This document shows, piece after piece, positions 27,985-36,563 of a DNA stretch of 64,000 bases; position 1 is the stretch's first letter; every line of letters begins with the position of its first letter. The position numbers were made by a program, and so were the translations under genes. Source of the DNA: Qipengyuania xiapuensis (GTDB lineage Bacteria; Pseudomonadota; Alphaproteobacteria; Sphingomonadales; Sphingomonadaceae); contig NZ_JAIGNL010000002.1 in assembly GCF_019711395.1 (NCBI RefSeq), forward strand, positions 62,001 through 126,000, read 5' to 3'. The notes below the pieces were generated by a model. The model was not told where the DNA came from. It was given only the letters and a program-made list of their open reading frames with translations, and searched no databases.

Positions 27985-28524
27985 TCACCCTTCGAGGGCG
28001 GCAAGCCCAGCTTCGGCAATATCCGCGCGTCCCACGGCATCGAGCATCTGCGATCCCTCGATGAAGGTGAGCAGCAGGCGCGCCCCGCCGCGCGGATCGG
28101 GATCGTCTTCGGGCATGTGCGCCTCGAGCCAGTCGAGCAACAGTCCCATGGTGGACGCCGCACTCTTGCGGAAAGTCTCGTCCCCCGATGCAGCCGCCGC
28201 GACGACGTCCCACCACAGCCGCATGAAGGGCTTGAGTTCGTCTGCCGCGGTAACCTGCAATATCTGCCTGACCGTCTCGCACCGGTTGCGCGCACGCTTG
28301 GCGGGCAAGGCCGCTTCCAGGCCCGTCTCGTAGAGCTTGGCGAGGTAATCGAGCAGCGCGTCGATCGCGCCCTGCCGGTTGCCGAAGTGATAGATGAGCA
28401 TGCGATCGCTCGTCCCCGCAGCCTTGGCCAGCGGGCGCAGACTGACGCCGGCAATGCCGTGTTCCAGCACGTGCGCGGCCATTGCCGGCAACAGGGTTTC
28501 GCGGGTCATTCGCGGCTTCGGCAT
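27985..28524 (-). CDS. TetR-family transcriptional repressor
   Basis: A 179-residue regulator. The N-terminal helix-turn-helix is 'MAAHVLEHGIAGVSLRPLAKAAGTSDRMLIYHFGNRQGAIDALLDYL', a standard TetR DNA-binding domain. The C-terminal ligand-binding helices are not family-specific. Its start lies 8 bases from an array of TGTAGC/GCTACA dyads, so it very likely represses itself and the divergent membrane-protein gene. It is 40 bases upstream of metZ on the same strand and could read through. The inducer is unknown. Confidence 0.92.
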   Translation of the reverse strand: MPKPRMTRETLLPAMAAHVLEHGIAGVSLRPLAKAAGTSDRMLIYHFGNRQGAIDALLDYLAKLYETGLEAALPAKRARNRCETVRQILQVTAADELKPFMRLWWDVVAAAASGDETFRKSAASTMGLLLDWLEAHMPEDDPDPRGGARLLLTFIEGSQMLDAVGRADIAEAGLAALEG

Positions 28525-28531
28525 GGCCCAC

Positions 28532-28577
28532 TTGTAGCGAGTGCTACAAAAGGCTACAAGTGTAGCACCTGCTACAC
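28532..28577. promoter_or_regulatory. Probable TetR operator: overlapping TGTAGC/GCTACA dyads
   Basis: Two 18-bp perfect dyads of the form TGTAGC-N4-GCTACA with extra matching outer bases lie at 28532-28549 (TTGTAGC/GCTACAA) and 28560-28577 (GTGTAGC/GCTACAC). Their centres are 28 bases apart. Between them GCTACA-AG-TGTAGC at 28553-28566 makes a third, oppositely arranged dyad. All lie in the 71-base gap between the divergent tetR and membrane-protein genes. Confidence 0.82.
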
Positions 28578-28595
28578 CCGACTCGGGAGCCCCTA

Positions 28596-28985
28596 ATGTC
28601 GCCCTTCGTGATCCTTTTCCTCGCCGGTCTCGCCGCGGCCCTTGCCGCCATGATCTACATCGTCGTCTCGCAAGAGAAGGTGGGCAGCGCCGCGCTTGCA
28701 GCCGCGCTTTCGGGCGGCTTCGGTGCGTTCACCGCGATCACCATCCTGTACGAAGGTGTCCTTCCAGTGTGGCTCAACCATACGCAGAACCTGTGGGGCG
28801 TGCAGGTCTGGTGGGACCTGCTCATTTCCCTGACCATCGCGCTATTCTTCGTGCTTCCGCGAGCCCGCGCGGCAGGCATGTCCATCTTCCCCTGGCTCCT
28901 GTTCGTGGTCTCCACGGCCAGCATCGGCCTGCTCGCCATGGTTGCCCGCCTCTTCTGGCTGGAAAAGCGCGCAGAAGCCGCCTGA
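28596..28985 (+). CDS. Small four-span integral membrane protein under TetR control
   Basis: A 129-residue protein composed almost entirely of hydrophobic helices: 'FVILFLAGLAAALAAMIYIVV', 'AALAAALSGGFGAFTAITILYEG', 'LLISLTIALFFVLP' and 'IFPWLLFVVSTASIGLLAMVARLFW', with the tail KRAEAA. The ATG at 28596 is seven bases after GGGAG. It has no recognised transporter signature and I do not know the family. Divergent arrangement with the TetR repressor and the operator array suggest it is the regulator's main target, perhaps in stress or lipid response. Confidence 0.75.
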   Translation: MSPFVILFLAGLAAALAAMIYIVVSQEKVGSAALAAALSGGFGAFTAITILYEGVLPVWLNHTQNLWGVQVWWDLLISLTIALFFVLPRARAAGMSIFPWLLFVVSTASIGLLAMVARLFWLEKRAEAA

Positions 28986-29027
28986 CCCGCTTGCCGGGCG
29001 CGCGGAGGCCTCCTAAGCCCGCCTGCG

Positions 29028-30299
29028 ATGAGCCGCGCGCCCGAGCAACCGCAAGACCCGATCCTCTGGAGCGCTGCGCTGGCGCTTGGCTTCTGGCTGC
29101 TGGTAGCTTGGAACCTCGGCATTCCATCGCAGCCCTATTTCGACGAAATCCACTACCTGCCCGCCGCGCGAGACCTGATCGCGCTCGACACTTTCTCGAA
29201 CCGCGAGCACCCGCTGTTCGGCAAGGAGATGATCGCGCTAGGCATGATGCTGCTGGGCGACAACCCGTGGGGCTGGCGGATCATGCCCTCGCTCGCCGGG
29301 GCGCTGGCGCTGTTCGCCGTCCAGCGAACGGTCTGGTTCGGTACGCTGGACCGCTATGCAAGCCTCGTGAGCGGGTTGCTCGTGGCCACGGGCTTCCACC
29401 TCTTCATCCACTCGCGCATCGCCATGCTCGATGTCTTTGCCATCGCAGGCATCCTCGTCGCATTCTGGCAATGCGCCGCCGCCATGCGCGAACCCGAGAC
29501 CGGCCGCTGGCGACTGGCCTTGGCGGGCGTCGCTCTGGGTCTGGCCATGGCAAGCAAGTGGAGCACGCTGATCATTGCGGCGGTCCCGGGACTCGCGTTC
29601 CTCGTCCTCCGCTGGTTCGCCGGTCGTCGTCGCCTGCTCCTGAGCCGCCGCGGCATGCCCGTGCCCGGCATGACGCTGGTGGAGGCATTCCTCTGGCTCG
29701 GCATCGTACCGTTGCTCGTCTACGCTGCGACATTCTGGCCGGCCTACCACTTCACTTACCAGCCGATCACCGAGGGGCTGATCGCGCACCATCGCTTCAT
29801 GCTCGAACTGCAGACGCAGGTGCTGAAGCCCCATCCCTACCAGTCGAACTGGCCCGAATGGGTCCTGAACTGGCGCGCGATCTGGTATCTCTACGAGCCT
29901 ATCGACGGGGCGCAGCGCGGCGTCATGCTGATCGGCAACCCGCTGACGATGCTCATCGGTATTCCCGCACTGATGTGGTGCGCGTGGCAGGGAATCTCGG
30001 CGAAGAGGCCGATGCATGGAGCAGTCGCCCTGCTCTACGCGATCAGCCTCGGTTTCTGGATCTTCGCAGCCAAGCCAATCCAGTTCTACTACCACTACTT
30101 CCTGCCGAGCACGGCCCTGCTGGTGGCCCTCGCCCTCGCGCTTTCGGACTTGCGGAATGCGGGGCGTGGCAAGATCGCTGGCGCGGTGCTGATCGCCAAC
30201 CTGCTGGTCTTTTTGTTCTTCTACGAAATCATCGCTGCAGAGCCATTGGCGCGGCCGGACAGCTTCGCCGTATGGACCTGGCTCGAAAGCTGGCGCTAG
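29028..30299 (+). CDS. GT39-type phospholipid-dependent mannosyltransferase-like membrane protein
   Basis: A 423-residue polytopic protein resembling protein O-mannosyltransferases (PMT, GT39). The first periplasmic loop carries the acidic motif in 'PYFDEIHYLPAARDLIAL' and 'NREHPLFGKEMIALGMMLLGDNPWGWR', the best-conserved PMT segment. About ten hydrophobic spans follow. The enzyme class uses a polyprenyl-phosphate sugar to glycosylate proteins or lipids in the periplasm. A convergent GT2-GtrA gene, which could make or flip the lipid-linked sugar, ends 4 bases away, suggesting a functional pair. Confidence 0.82.
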   Translation: MSRAPEQPQDPILWSAALALGFWLLVAWNLGIPSQPYFDEIHYLPAARDLIALDTFSNREHPLFGKEMIALGMMLLGDNPWGWRIMPSLAGALALFAVQRTVWFGTLDRYASLVSGLLVATGFHLFIHSRIAMLDVFAIAGILVAFWQCAAAMREPETGRWRLALAGVALGLAMASKWSTLIIAAVPGLAFLVLRWFAGRRRLLLSRRGMPVPGMTLVEAFLWLGIVPLLVYAATFWPAYHFTYQPITEGLIAHHRFMLELQTQVLKPHPYQSNWPEWVLNWRAIWYLYEPIDGAQRGVMLIGNPLTMLIGIPALMWCAWQGISAKRPMHGAVALLYAISLGFWIFAAKPIQFYYHYFLPSTALLVALALALSDLRNAGRGKIAGAVLIANLLVFLFFYEIIAAEPLARPDSFAVWTWLESWR

Positions 30300-30303
30300 C
30301 GGC

Positions 30304-31395
30304 CTAGTAGCGGCCCCAGACGAAGCGGCTCGAGAGGGCATAGTTCCAGACCGAGCCGATCCCGATCCCGACCATTGCCGCAAGCACTTCGTGCAACCCC
30401 CGCGAAAACAGTGCGCTCGCTACAGCAACATTGGCGAATGCGCCCACTGAACAGGCGGCGACGAAGCTCGCCCAGCCGGCAAGGACCTTGCCGAGCGTCT
30501 TCAGGCGGCGGTCGCGATAGGTAAGGAAATTGTTGAGCCAGAAGTTGAAGGTCATCGCCCCGAAGGTCGCGATACCCTGCGCCCAGGTGAAACCCGCGCC
30601 GAAGGCAAGCAGACACAGGTAGAGGATGGCGAGGTGCACCAGCACGCCCAGCGCACCGACCGTGCCGAAGAGCGCGAAACGGGTCGGGATGATCCGCCCG
30701 AAGCTCTTGTCGTAGAGCCCGGCAAGGAAATCGAGCGCGATCGCGCGGTCGAGTTTGCTCTCGCCTGCCCGCCGCGCGGCAAAGTTCATCGGAAAGTCCT
30801 TCACCTTCAGCGGGCGGTCGGAGGTCGCCAGCAGGTCGAGCAGGATCTTGAAGCCAATGCCCGAGAGGCGCGGCACGAGCGCGCGTGCTGTGTCGGATGA
30901 CAGCAGGAAATAGCCGCTCATCGGATCGGACAGCTCGACGCCGGTCAGCCGCCGCGCGAGACTATTGGCCACCGACGACAGCTTCTCGCGGTCGGGCCTG
31001 CCCCACTCCTCCATGCTCGCCCCCTCGGCGAAACGGCTGGCGACAGCGACTTCCGCCTCGCCCGACCGGACAGCCTCGAGCATCGTCTTCAGCAGCTTGG
31101 GATCGTGCTGGTGGTCAGCATCCATCACCGCCACATAGGGTGCGGCAGTGGCGCAGAAGCCCTCGATAGCGGCGCTCGACAGGCCCCTCCGGCCGATACG
31201 CTGGAGCACGCGAACACGGGTATCGCCTCGGGCCAGCCTGCGCGCCTCGTCGGCCGTGCCGTCGGCGGAATTGTCATCCACCACGAGCACTTCCCACCCG
31301 TTCGGGCCCAGTGCATCCTCGATACGATCGACCAGCGGCGCGAGATTGTCGCGCTCGTTGAGCGTGGGGAGGATAATCGCAAGGTCGAGCGTCAT
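30304..31395 (-). CDS. Polyprenyl-phosphate glycosyltransferase (GT2) fused to GtrA domain
   Basis: A 363-residue two-domain protein. Residues about 4-230 form a DPM1-like GT2 catalytic domain: 'AIILPTLNERDNLAPLVDRI', 'VVDDNSADGTADEARRL', 'MDADHQHDP' (the DxD site) and 'MSGYFLLSSD'. The C-terminal 130 residues have four membrane spans with 'RFALFGTVGALGVLVHLAILY' and 'TFNFWLNNFLTYRDRR', a GtrA-type domain linked to moving polyprenyl-linked sugars. The ATG at 31395 was chosen because a longer frame would run into leuB. It probably supplies lipid-linked hexose to the neighbouring GT39 protein. Confidence 0.9.
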   Translation of the reverse strand: MTLDLAIILPTLNERDNLAPLVDRIEDALGPNGWEVLVVDDNSADGTADEARRLARGDTRVRVLQRIGRRGLSSAAIEGFCATAAPYVAVMDADHQHDPKLLKTMLEAVRSGEAEVAVASRFAEGASMEEWGRPDREKLSSVANSLARRLTGVELSDPMSGYFLLSSDTARALVPRLSGIGFKILLDLLATSDRPLKVKDFPMNFAARRAGESKLDRAIALDFLAGLYDKSFGRIIPTRFALFGTVGALGVLVHLAILYLCLLAFGAGFTWAQGIATFGAMTFNFWLNNFLTYRDRRLKTLGKVLAGWASFVAACSVGAFANVAVASALFSRGLHEVLAAMVGIGIGSVWNYALSSRFVWGRY

Positions 31396-31426
31396 GCCGC
31401 CCGCCTGACGCGAATTGCCTACAAAT

Positions 31427-32494
31427 TCAAGACAGGGCGGAAAGCGCGCGCAGCACCGCGTCGCCGATTTCGCTGGTCGTGGCGCTTCCGCCGAGGTCCG
31501 CACCGCGCACGTCGCTGGCGACGACCTTGGCAACCGCACGCTCGATCCGGCCCGCCTCGGTCTCGCGGCCAAGCGAATGGCGCAGGAGCATCGCAAGGCT
31601 GAGGATGGCGGCGATGGGGTTCGCCTTGCCCTGCCCGGCAATGTCGGGCGCGCTGCCGTGGATAGGTTCGTAGAGGCCGAAAGTGCCGAATTCTGTCTGT
31701 CGCTCGCCGAGACTGGCGCTTGCAAGCAGGCCGATCGATCCGACGCATGCGCTCGCCTGGTCGGACAGGATGTCTCCGAAGAGATTGCCGGTCAGGATCA
31801 CGTCGAACTGACCCGGGCTCCGCACCATCTGCATGGCGGCATTGTCGACATACATGTGCTCGAGTTCGACATCGGGATATTCGGCCGCGACCTCGATCAC
31901 GGTTTCGCGCCAGATGCGGCTGGTCTCGAGGACGTTGGCCTTGTCGACGCTGGTGAGGCGGCGGCGACGTTTCTGCGCGGCGCGGAAACCCGTGTGGGCG
32001 ATGCGGCGCACCTCGGCCTCGTTATAAGACATGGCGTCCCACCCCTCGCGGCCGCCAGCGCTGGACCGCTCGCCCTTGTCGCCGAAATAGACGTCGCCAT
32101 TGAGTTCGCGCACGACCAGCAGGTCGATACCACGCGCCACTTCCGGACGCAGCGAGGACATGTCCTCTAGGCCGGGATAGCCCGCTGCGGGGCGCAAATT
32201 GGCAAACAGGCCGAGTTCGCTGCGCAGGCCGAGAATCGCCTGTTCGGGACGATGCTCTCGCGGCAGGTCGTCGCATTCGGGATCGCCGACCGCGCCGAAG
32301 AGCACCGCATCTGCGCCTCGCGCCATCTCGAGCGTCTCGGCAGGAAGCGGATGGCCATGCCGCTTGTAAGCGATGCCGCCGACGTCGCCTTCGAAAAGCA
32401 CTAGCCCGGGCAGGGAGAGCGCATCGAGTACGCGCAGCGCCTCGGCGGTCACTTCGGGGCCGATGCCGTCACCGGGCAATATCGCGATTTTCAT
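31427..32494 (-). CDS. leuB: 3-isopropylmalate dehydrogenase
   Basis: Catalyses the oxidative decarboxylation step of leucine synthesis. The 355-residue protein shows '[15 protein letters not shown]', '[13 protein letters not shown]', '[12 protein letters not shown]', '[14 protein letters not shown]' and '[32 protein letters not shown]'. It ends its core with '[21 protein letters not shown]', the dehydrogenase signature and metal/NAD-binding region. It starts one base after the recO stop, so recO and leuB are probably cotranscribed. No other leu genes are in the window. Confidence 0.96.
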   Translation of the reverse strand: MKIAILPGDGIGPEVTAEALRVLDALSLPGLVLFEGDVGGIAYKRHGHPLPAETLEMARGADAVLFGAVGDPECDDLPREHRPEQAILGLRSELGLFANLRPAAGYPGLEDMSSLRPEVARGIDLLVVRELNGDVYFGDKGERSSAGGREGWDAMSYNEAEVRRIAHTGFRAAQKRRRRLTSVDKANVLETSRIWRETVIEVAAEYPDVELEHMYVDNAAMQMVRSPGQFDVILTGNLFGDILSDQASACVGSIGLLASASLGERQTEFGTFGLYEPIHGSAPDIAGQGKANPIAAILSLAMLLRHSLGRETEAGRIERAVAKVVASDVRGADLGGSATTSEIGDAVLRALSALS

Positions 32495-32495
32495 A

Positions 32496-33092
32496 TCAGG
32501 CCATCCGTTCGAGCCGCTGCATCAGGAGTGCCCTTGCGGCTAGAACGTCGGCCCGCGTGTCGGCAAGCAAGTAACGCGCGATTTGCGGCTCCGAAGCGCG
32601 CAGAATTTCCAGAGCCTGCTCAAGGCCCGCTATCTCGGGCTTCTGTCCGCCATAGCCGAGCTCGCGCAGAAGCAGCACTTCATAGGCCGCCAGCGCCGGT
32701 GCCCAGCCCCGCGCGGAGGGCGCTTTGCAGACGGCATCCAGCAGCGCAGAAAGCGCGCTGTAGAGGCTGGGATAGGGATTGCGTTCGGGCAAGGCGCTGG
32801 CGGTCAGCGCGCAGGTCCAGTTGATCGCGGCTGCGGGAAGCGGTTCGGCCAGCCAGGGGCCGCGGCTTTGCGCCAGTTCGAGCCGGGCGAAGGGAAGCTG
32901 GCTGTCGGACTTGGCGCGGATTTCCGCCTCGACGAGGTTGCCGGGAATGACGACAGGGCGCAGCTGCCGCCCACGCCCGCCAGCGACATAGGCCGCAACG
33001 ACACCGCTTTCCTCTGTAAGAAGACGCGCGATCACAGCCGTCTCGCCGTGAGGGCGGGCAGCGATCAGGATTGCCGGTGCGCGAAGATGCAT
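32496..33092 (-). CDS. recO: DNA repair protein RecO, short form
   Basis: RecO helps load RecA at SSB-coated gaps. The 198-residue protein is shorter than the roughly 240 residues usual in many bacteria, as is common in this group. It keeps the N-terminal OB-fold '[35 protein letters not shown]' and the helical '[12 protein letters not shown]' segment. The C-terminal cysteine cluster seen in some RecO proteins is absent: there are only two isolated cysteines. It lies in a same-strand run with ubiK upstream and leuB downstream. Confidence 0.9.
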   Translation of the reverse strand: MHLRAPAILIAARPHGETAVIARLLTEESGVVAAYVAGGRGRQLRPVVIPGNLVEAEIRAKSDSQLPFARLELAQSRGPWLAEPLPAAAINWTCALTASALPERNPYPSLYSALSALLDAVCKAPSARGWAPALAAYEVLLLRELGYGGQKPEIAGLEQALEILRASEPQIARYLLADTRADVLAARALLMQRLERMA

Positions 33093-33124
33093 GTTGTTCC
33101 CCTACCGCGCGGCAGGGGCGTGCG

Positions 33125-33370
33125 TCACTTGGTCTTGGCTTCGAGCGCAGCCACACGCTCTGCGAGGTCTTCCGCCTGCTCGCGTGCCTTGGCCGCCATC
33201 TGCTTCACTGCGTCGAATTCCTCGCGCGTCACGAAGTCCATGCCGCCGAACGCTTCCTTGGCCCGTTCACGCGCAGTCTCGCGCGCCTCGCGGGTCATGC
33301 CCGCAAGTGTACCGGCCGCCGAATTGGCGAGTTTGACGAAGTCGGCGATCATCGGGTTCTGGCTCTGCAT
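33125..33370 (-). CDS. ubiK: UbiK-family accessory factor (BMFP domain)
   Basis: An 81-residue, largely helical protein of the UbiK/YqiC (BMFP) family, which assists the ubiquinone-biosynthesis complex in enterobacteria. It has an N-terminal amphipathic part ('MIADFVKLANSAAGTLAGMTREARETARERAKEAF') and a C-terminal coiled coil ('TREEFDAVKQMAAKAREQAEDLAERVAALEAK'). The length and two-part layout match the family. It is 32 bases upstream of recO and 31 bases downstream of the tspO gene on the same strand. Confidence 0.87.
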   Translation of the reverse strand: MQSQNPMIADFVKLANSAAGTLAGMTREARETARERAKEAFGGMDFVTREEFDAVKQMAAKAREQAEDLAERVAALEAKTK

Positions 33371-33401
33371 GGAGGCTATCTAGGCGCGCGCGACGGCCAG
33401 T

Positions 33402-33959
33402 TCAATTGCCGATGCGCACGCGTTCGACCGCTTCGCCCGAGGAGCCGCCATCGGCATCGGGGTTCAGACGGAGAAACTCGTAATTGAGCAGCGTCGCGAA
33501 GCACACCCACGCGAGGTAGGGCAGCAGGAGGACGGCCGCGAGGCGCCGCACGCGCCAGTAAAGGACGATCACCACCAGCAACGACAGCACAATCGCCACC
33601 AGCACGCCGAGCGCGAGGGTGAGCTGCTGCATTCCGAAGAAGATAGGCGTCCATGCAAGGTTGAGCAGGAAATGCAGTGCGAAGACCGTCAGTGCAGCGC
33701 CGCGTCCGCGTGCTCCCCATGCCGATGCGACCATTGCAGTCGCGAGGCCGATCATGACGTAGAGGATCGTCCAGACGATGCCGAACCACTTCGGTTCGGG
33801 ATAGATCGCAGGCTTGTCGAGGGCCTGGAACCACGCGCTGCCGGGGCCGGGCCCGACCATGCCGGATAAGAAACCGAGCAGGACGCACAGCGGCACCAGG
33901 AAGAGTGCCCAGCGAAGGAAACTTGCGCGCAATTGGCCGCGCGATGCCAGCGTGTTCAT
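33402..33959 (-). CDS. tspO: TspO/MBR family membrane protein
   Basis: A 185-residue protein with five membrane spans of the TspO/peripheral benzodiazepine receptor family, which binds porphyrins and cholesterol-like ligands. Family hallmarks are 'WFQALDKPAIYPEPKWFGIVWTILYVMIGLA', 'HFLLNLAWTPIFFGMQQ' and 'LLPYLAWVCFATLLNYEFLRLN'. I chose the ATG at 33959 ('MNTLASRGQLRASF'); the frame extends upstream without support. TspO in photosynthetic relatives regulates tetrapyrrole-linked genes, and hemA lies 19 kb away. Confidence 0.93.
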   Translation of the reverse strand: MNTLASRGQLRASFLRWALFLVPLCVLLGFLSGMVGPGPGSAWFQALDKPAIYPEPKWFGIVWTILYVMIGLATAMVASAWGARGRGAALTVFALHFLLNLAWTPIFFGMQQLTLALGVLVAIVLSLLVVIVLYWRVRRLAAVLLLPYLAWVCFATLLNYEFLRLNPDADGGSSGEAVERVRIGN

Positions 33960-34056
33960 GACTGCGGTCCCCGTCGTCGATTCGTTGCCAAGCGTTCTGG
34001 CGAGCCTGAGAGCAGCTGGCAATGCGCCGCCGCTCCCCGTCCACTTTCGGGACCGG

Positions 34057-35082
34057 TCAGACCTTGACCACTGCGTGCTCGATCAGGCTCTTCGCGCAGT
34101 CGACGATGCTTTCTTCTTCCTGCCGCGTCTCCCAACCGAGACGCTGCTTGGCATGGCTTGCATCGACGTTGCGAGTCTTGCCGACTTCGCTCTTGATCGA
34201 GCGGACACCCGGATTGAACAGGCTGAGCACCGAGACCATCCAGTTAGGCATGATCTTCTTGGGCACCTTGCGGGTATGCTCTGCAGGCAGGCGTTCGCGC
34301 AGCACATCGGCGATCTCGATGATCTTCATGAACCTGCCCGCGGCAAGGAAGCGTTCGTTCGCGAGGTTGGGCTCCTCGAGGCAGCGAACGTGGAGGTCGG
34401 CGACATCGCGCGTGTCGACGATCGCAAAGCCGAGGTCGGGCGCCATCGGCATCGAGCCGTCGAGCACCTGTTTCACGGCCTCGACAGAGGGCGAGAAGTC
34501 CGGATCCTCTACCGGGCCGAGCACCATCGAGGGATTGACCGAGACGAATTCCATGTCCCCGCCATGCTCCTTCACCCAGTCACGCGCGGCGCGCTCGGCA
34601 ATCGTTTTCGATTTGACGTAAGGATAGACATCGGGGTGGCTGACATCGGTCCAGTCGCTCTCGTCGACCGTATAGACCTTTTCCGCCCGACCGTAGGCGA
34701 CTGCGGCCATGGAACTGGTCTGCACGAAACGCTTCACGCCGGCATCCTTCGCAAAGCGCAGCGCGCGCAGCGTGCCTTCGCGCGCCGGCACGATCATCTC
34801 GTTCTCGTCCTTGGGCGTCGATGCGGCGATCGGCGAGGCAACATGCGCGACGTGGGTGCAGCCAGCCACGGCTTCGGCCCAACCCGCATCGTCCATGAGC
34901 TCTGCCTCGAAGACCTTGAATGTGTCTTCGGGCGGATTGCCGAGACGATTGCGCAGCAGGCCCTCGCTCTTCGCCTTGCTGCGCACGGTCGCGTGGACCG
35001 TCCAGCCCCTTGCAAGCAGCTGCCTGATCAGTTCGCCGGCGATATAGCCAGTGCCGCCGGTTACGAGCACGGTTCCAGTCAT
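34057..35082 (-). CDS. Extended SDR, dihydroflavonol-4-reductase-like aldehyde reductase
   Basis: A 341-residue NAD(P)-dependent short-chain dehydrogenase. The Rossmann motif 'VLVTGGTGYIAGELIRQLLARG' is at the N-terminus; 'THVAHVASPI', 'FVQTSSMAAVAYG' and the catalytic 'YPYVKSKTIAERAARDW' (YxxxK) follow, then 'VSVNPSMVLGP'. This pattern is that of the DFR/aldehyde reductase branch. The substrate cannot be stated; bacterial members often reduce aldehydes or ketones. It lies 63 bases downstream of gor on the same strand. Confidence 0.88.
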   Translation of the reverse strand: MTGTVLVTGGTGYIAGELIRQLLARGWTVHATVRSKAKSEGLLRNRLGNPPEDTFKVFEAELMDDAGWAEAVAGCTHVAHVASPIAASTPKDENEMIVPAREGTLRALRFAKDAGVKRFVQTSSMAAVAYGRAEKVYTVDESDWTDVSHPDVYPYVKSKTIAERAARDWVKEHGGDMEFVSVNPSMVLGPVEDPDFSPSVEAVKQVLDGSMPMAPDLGFAIVDTRDVADLHVRCLEEPNLANERFLAAGRFMKIIEIADVLRERLPAEHTRKVPKKIMPNWMVSVLSLFNPGVRSIKSEVGKTRNVDASHAKQRLGWETRQEEESIVDCAKSLIEHAVVKV

Positions 35083-35145
35083 CGCAGTTCTCCCTTTCGG
35101 GCAATGCTATGACGGAAGGTTGCTCGCTGCAACCGACTGGCGCGA

Positions 35146-36498
35146 TCAGCGCATCAAGACGAGCTCTTCGGCCATCGTCGGATGGATCGCGGTGGTCGCA
35201 TCGAAATCGGCCTTGGTGAGGCCAGCCTTCACGGCAATCGCGGCGGCCTGCATCATCTCCGGCGCCTCGGGGGCGATCATGTGGATGCCGACGATTTTTC
35301 CGCTGTCTCCGTCGCAGACCATCTTGATCAGGCTGCGCTCGTTGCGGCCTGCCAGCACGTTCTTCATCGGGCGGAAGTCGGACAGGTAGACCTTCACGCT
35401 GCCGAGCTTGTTCTTGGCCTCGCCCTCGGTCATGCCGACAGCGGCTATGGGCGGGTGGCTGAAAACTGCGCTCGGGATGCAGGAGTGATCCACGGCTACC
35501 GGATCGCAGCCGCCGAAGACCATGTCGGCAAAGGCCTGGCCTTCGCGGATTGCGACGGGGGTCAGCTGCACGCGGTCGGTCACATCGCCGACGGCATAAA
35601 TGTGGTCGACATTAGTCTTGCTGAAGCGATCGACCTTGATCTCGCCGCCATCGCCCAGCTCGACGCCCGCCTTGTCCAGCCCCAGCCCCTCGGTGTTGGG
35701 AACGCGGCCGACTGCGAACATGACGAGGTCAGCCTTTTCCTCGTCCTGGTCGCTGAGCTTTACGAAATAGCCGCCTTCGTCACATGGCTTGATGTATTCG
35801 AAGGTCGTGTTGAAGCGGAACTTGATGCCCTTCATCGTGCTGATCTGGAGCAGCCGGTCGCGCACCGCCTCGTCATAGCTGCGCAGCAGGCGGTCGCCGC
35901 GATTGACGACGTGAACATCGCAGCCGAACTCGTTGAATACGCCGGCGAATTCGTTGGCAATATAGCCACCGCCCGCGATGATGATCTTCTTTGGCAGTTC
36001 GTCGAGGTGGAATGCCTCGTTCGAGCTGATCGCATGTTCGGCGCCCTCGCATTCGGGCATGCGCGGACGCGCGCCGGTTGCGATCAGGATGTACTTGGCC
36101 GTAACCTTGCGGCCGCTTGCGAGAGTGATCTCATGCGGGCCGGTGATCTCGGCACGCTCCTTGAAGATCTCGACCTCGTGGTTCTGCAGCGTGTCGGTGT
36201 AGGCGCCTTCCAGCCGGTCTACATCGGCCAGCACATTATCGCGCAGCACCTTCCAGTCGAATTTCTTCTCGCCGATTTCCCAGCCGAAGCGCTGGCAATC
36301 CTCGAGATCCTCGGCGAAATGTGCGCCGTAGACGAGCATCTTCTTGGGCACGCAGCCGCGGATCACGCAGGTGCCGCCGACGCGGTGTTCCTCTGCAATC
36401 GCGACCTTCGCGCCGTGGGCCGCAGAGACACGGCTGGCACGCACGCCGCCAGAACCGGCGCCGATGGTGAAGAGGTCGTAATCGTATTGGTCGGCCAT
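35146..36498 (-). CDS. gor: Glutathione-disulfide reductase
   Basis: Reduces oxidised glutathione with NADPH. The 450-residue flavoprotein starts 'YDYDLFTIGAGSGGVRASRV' (FAD site) and has the redox-active disulfide in 'GGTCVIRGCVPKK' (Cys44 and Cys49). The NADPH domain contains 'IIIAGGGYIANEFAGVF', and 'IYAVGDVTDRVQLTPVA' is the second FAD motif. The C-terminal interface carries the catalytic 'ATTAIHPTMAEELV' His-Glu pair. This Gor type is common in alphaproteobacteria. It is followed on the same strand by the SDR gene. Confidence 0.96.
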   Translation of the reverse strand: MADQYDYDLFTIGAGSGGVRASRVSAAHGAKVAIAEEHRVGGTCVIRGCVPKKMLVYGAHFAEDLEDCQRFGWEIGEKKFDWKVLRDNVLADVDRLEGAYTDTLQNHEVEIFKERAEITGPHEITLASGRKVTAKYILIATGARPRMPECEGAEHAISSNEAFHLDELPKKIIIAGGGYIANEFAGVFNEFGCDVHVVNRGDRLLRSYDEAVRDRLLQISTMKGIKFRFNTTFEYIKPCDEGGYFVKLSDQDEEKADLVMFAVGRVPNTEGLGLDKAGVELGDGGEIKVDRFSKTNVDHIYAVGDVTDRVQLTPVAIREGQAFADMVFGGCDPVAVDHSCIPSAVFSHPPIAAVGMTEGEAKNKLGSVKVYLSDFRPMKNVLAGRNERSLIKMVCDGDSGKIVGIHMIAPEAPEMMQAAAIAVKAGLTKADFDATTAIHPTMAEELVLMR

Positions 36499-36563
36499 TC
36501 GGCGCTCCTGTCAGCTTTCGCGAGTGTCTCTCGCCAACAGGACGCGCCTTGGCAAGTTCCGAC

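Noticed and set aside
27945..28454. Upstream extension of metZ into the tetR gene
   Set aside because: It is out of frame with a clear TetR helix-turn-helix, and MetZ has a family-typical start at 27944.
28541..30307. 588-codon frame spanning the small membrane protein and GT39 gene
   Set aside because: Different frame from two well-supported proteins, Arg/Pro/Ala-rich, and it starts inside the TetR operator array.
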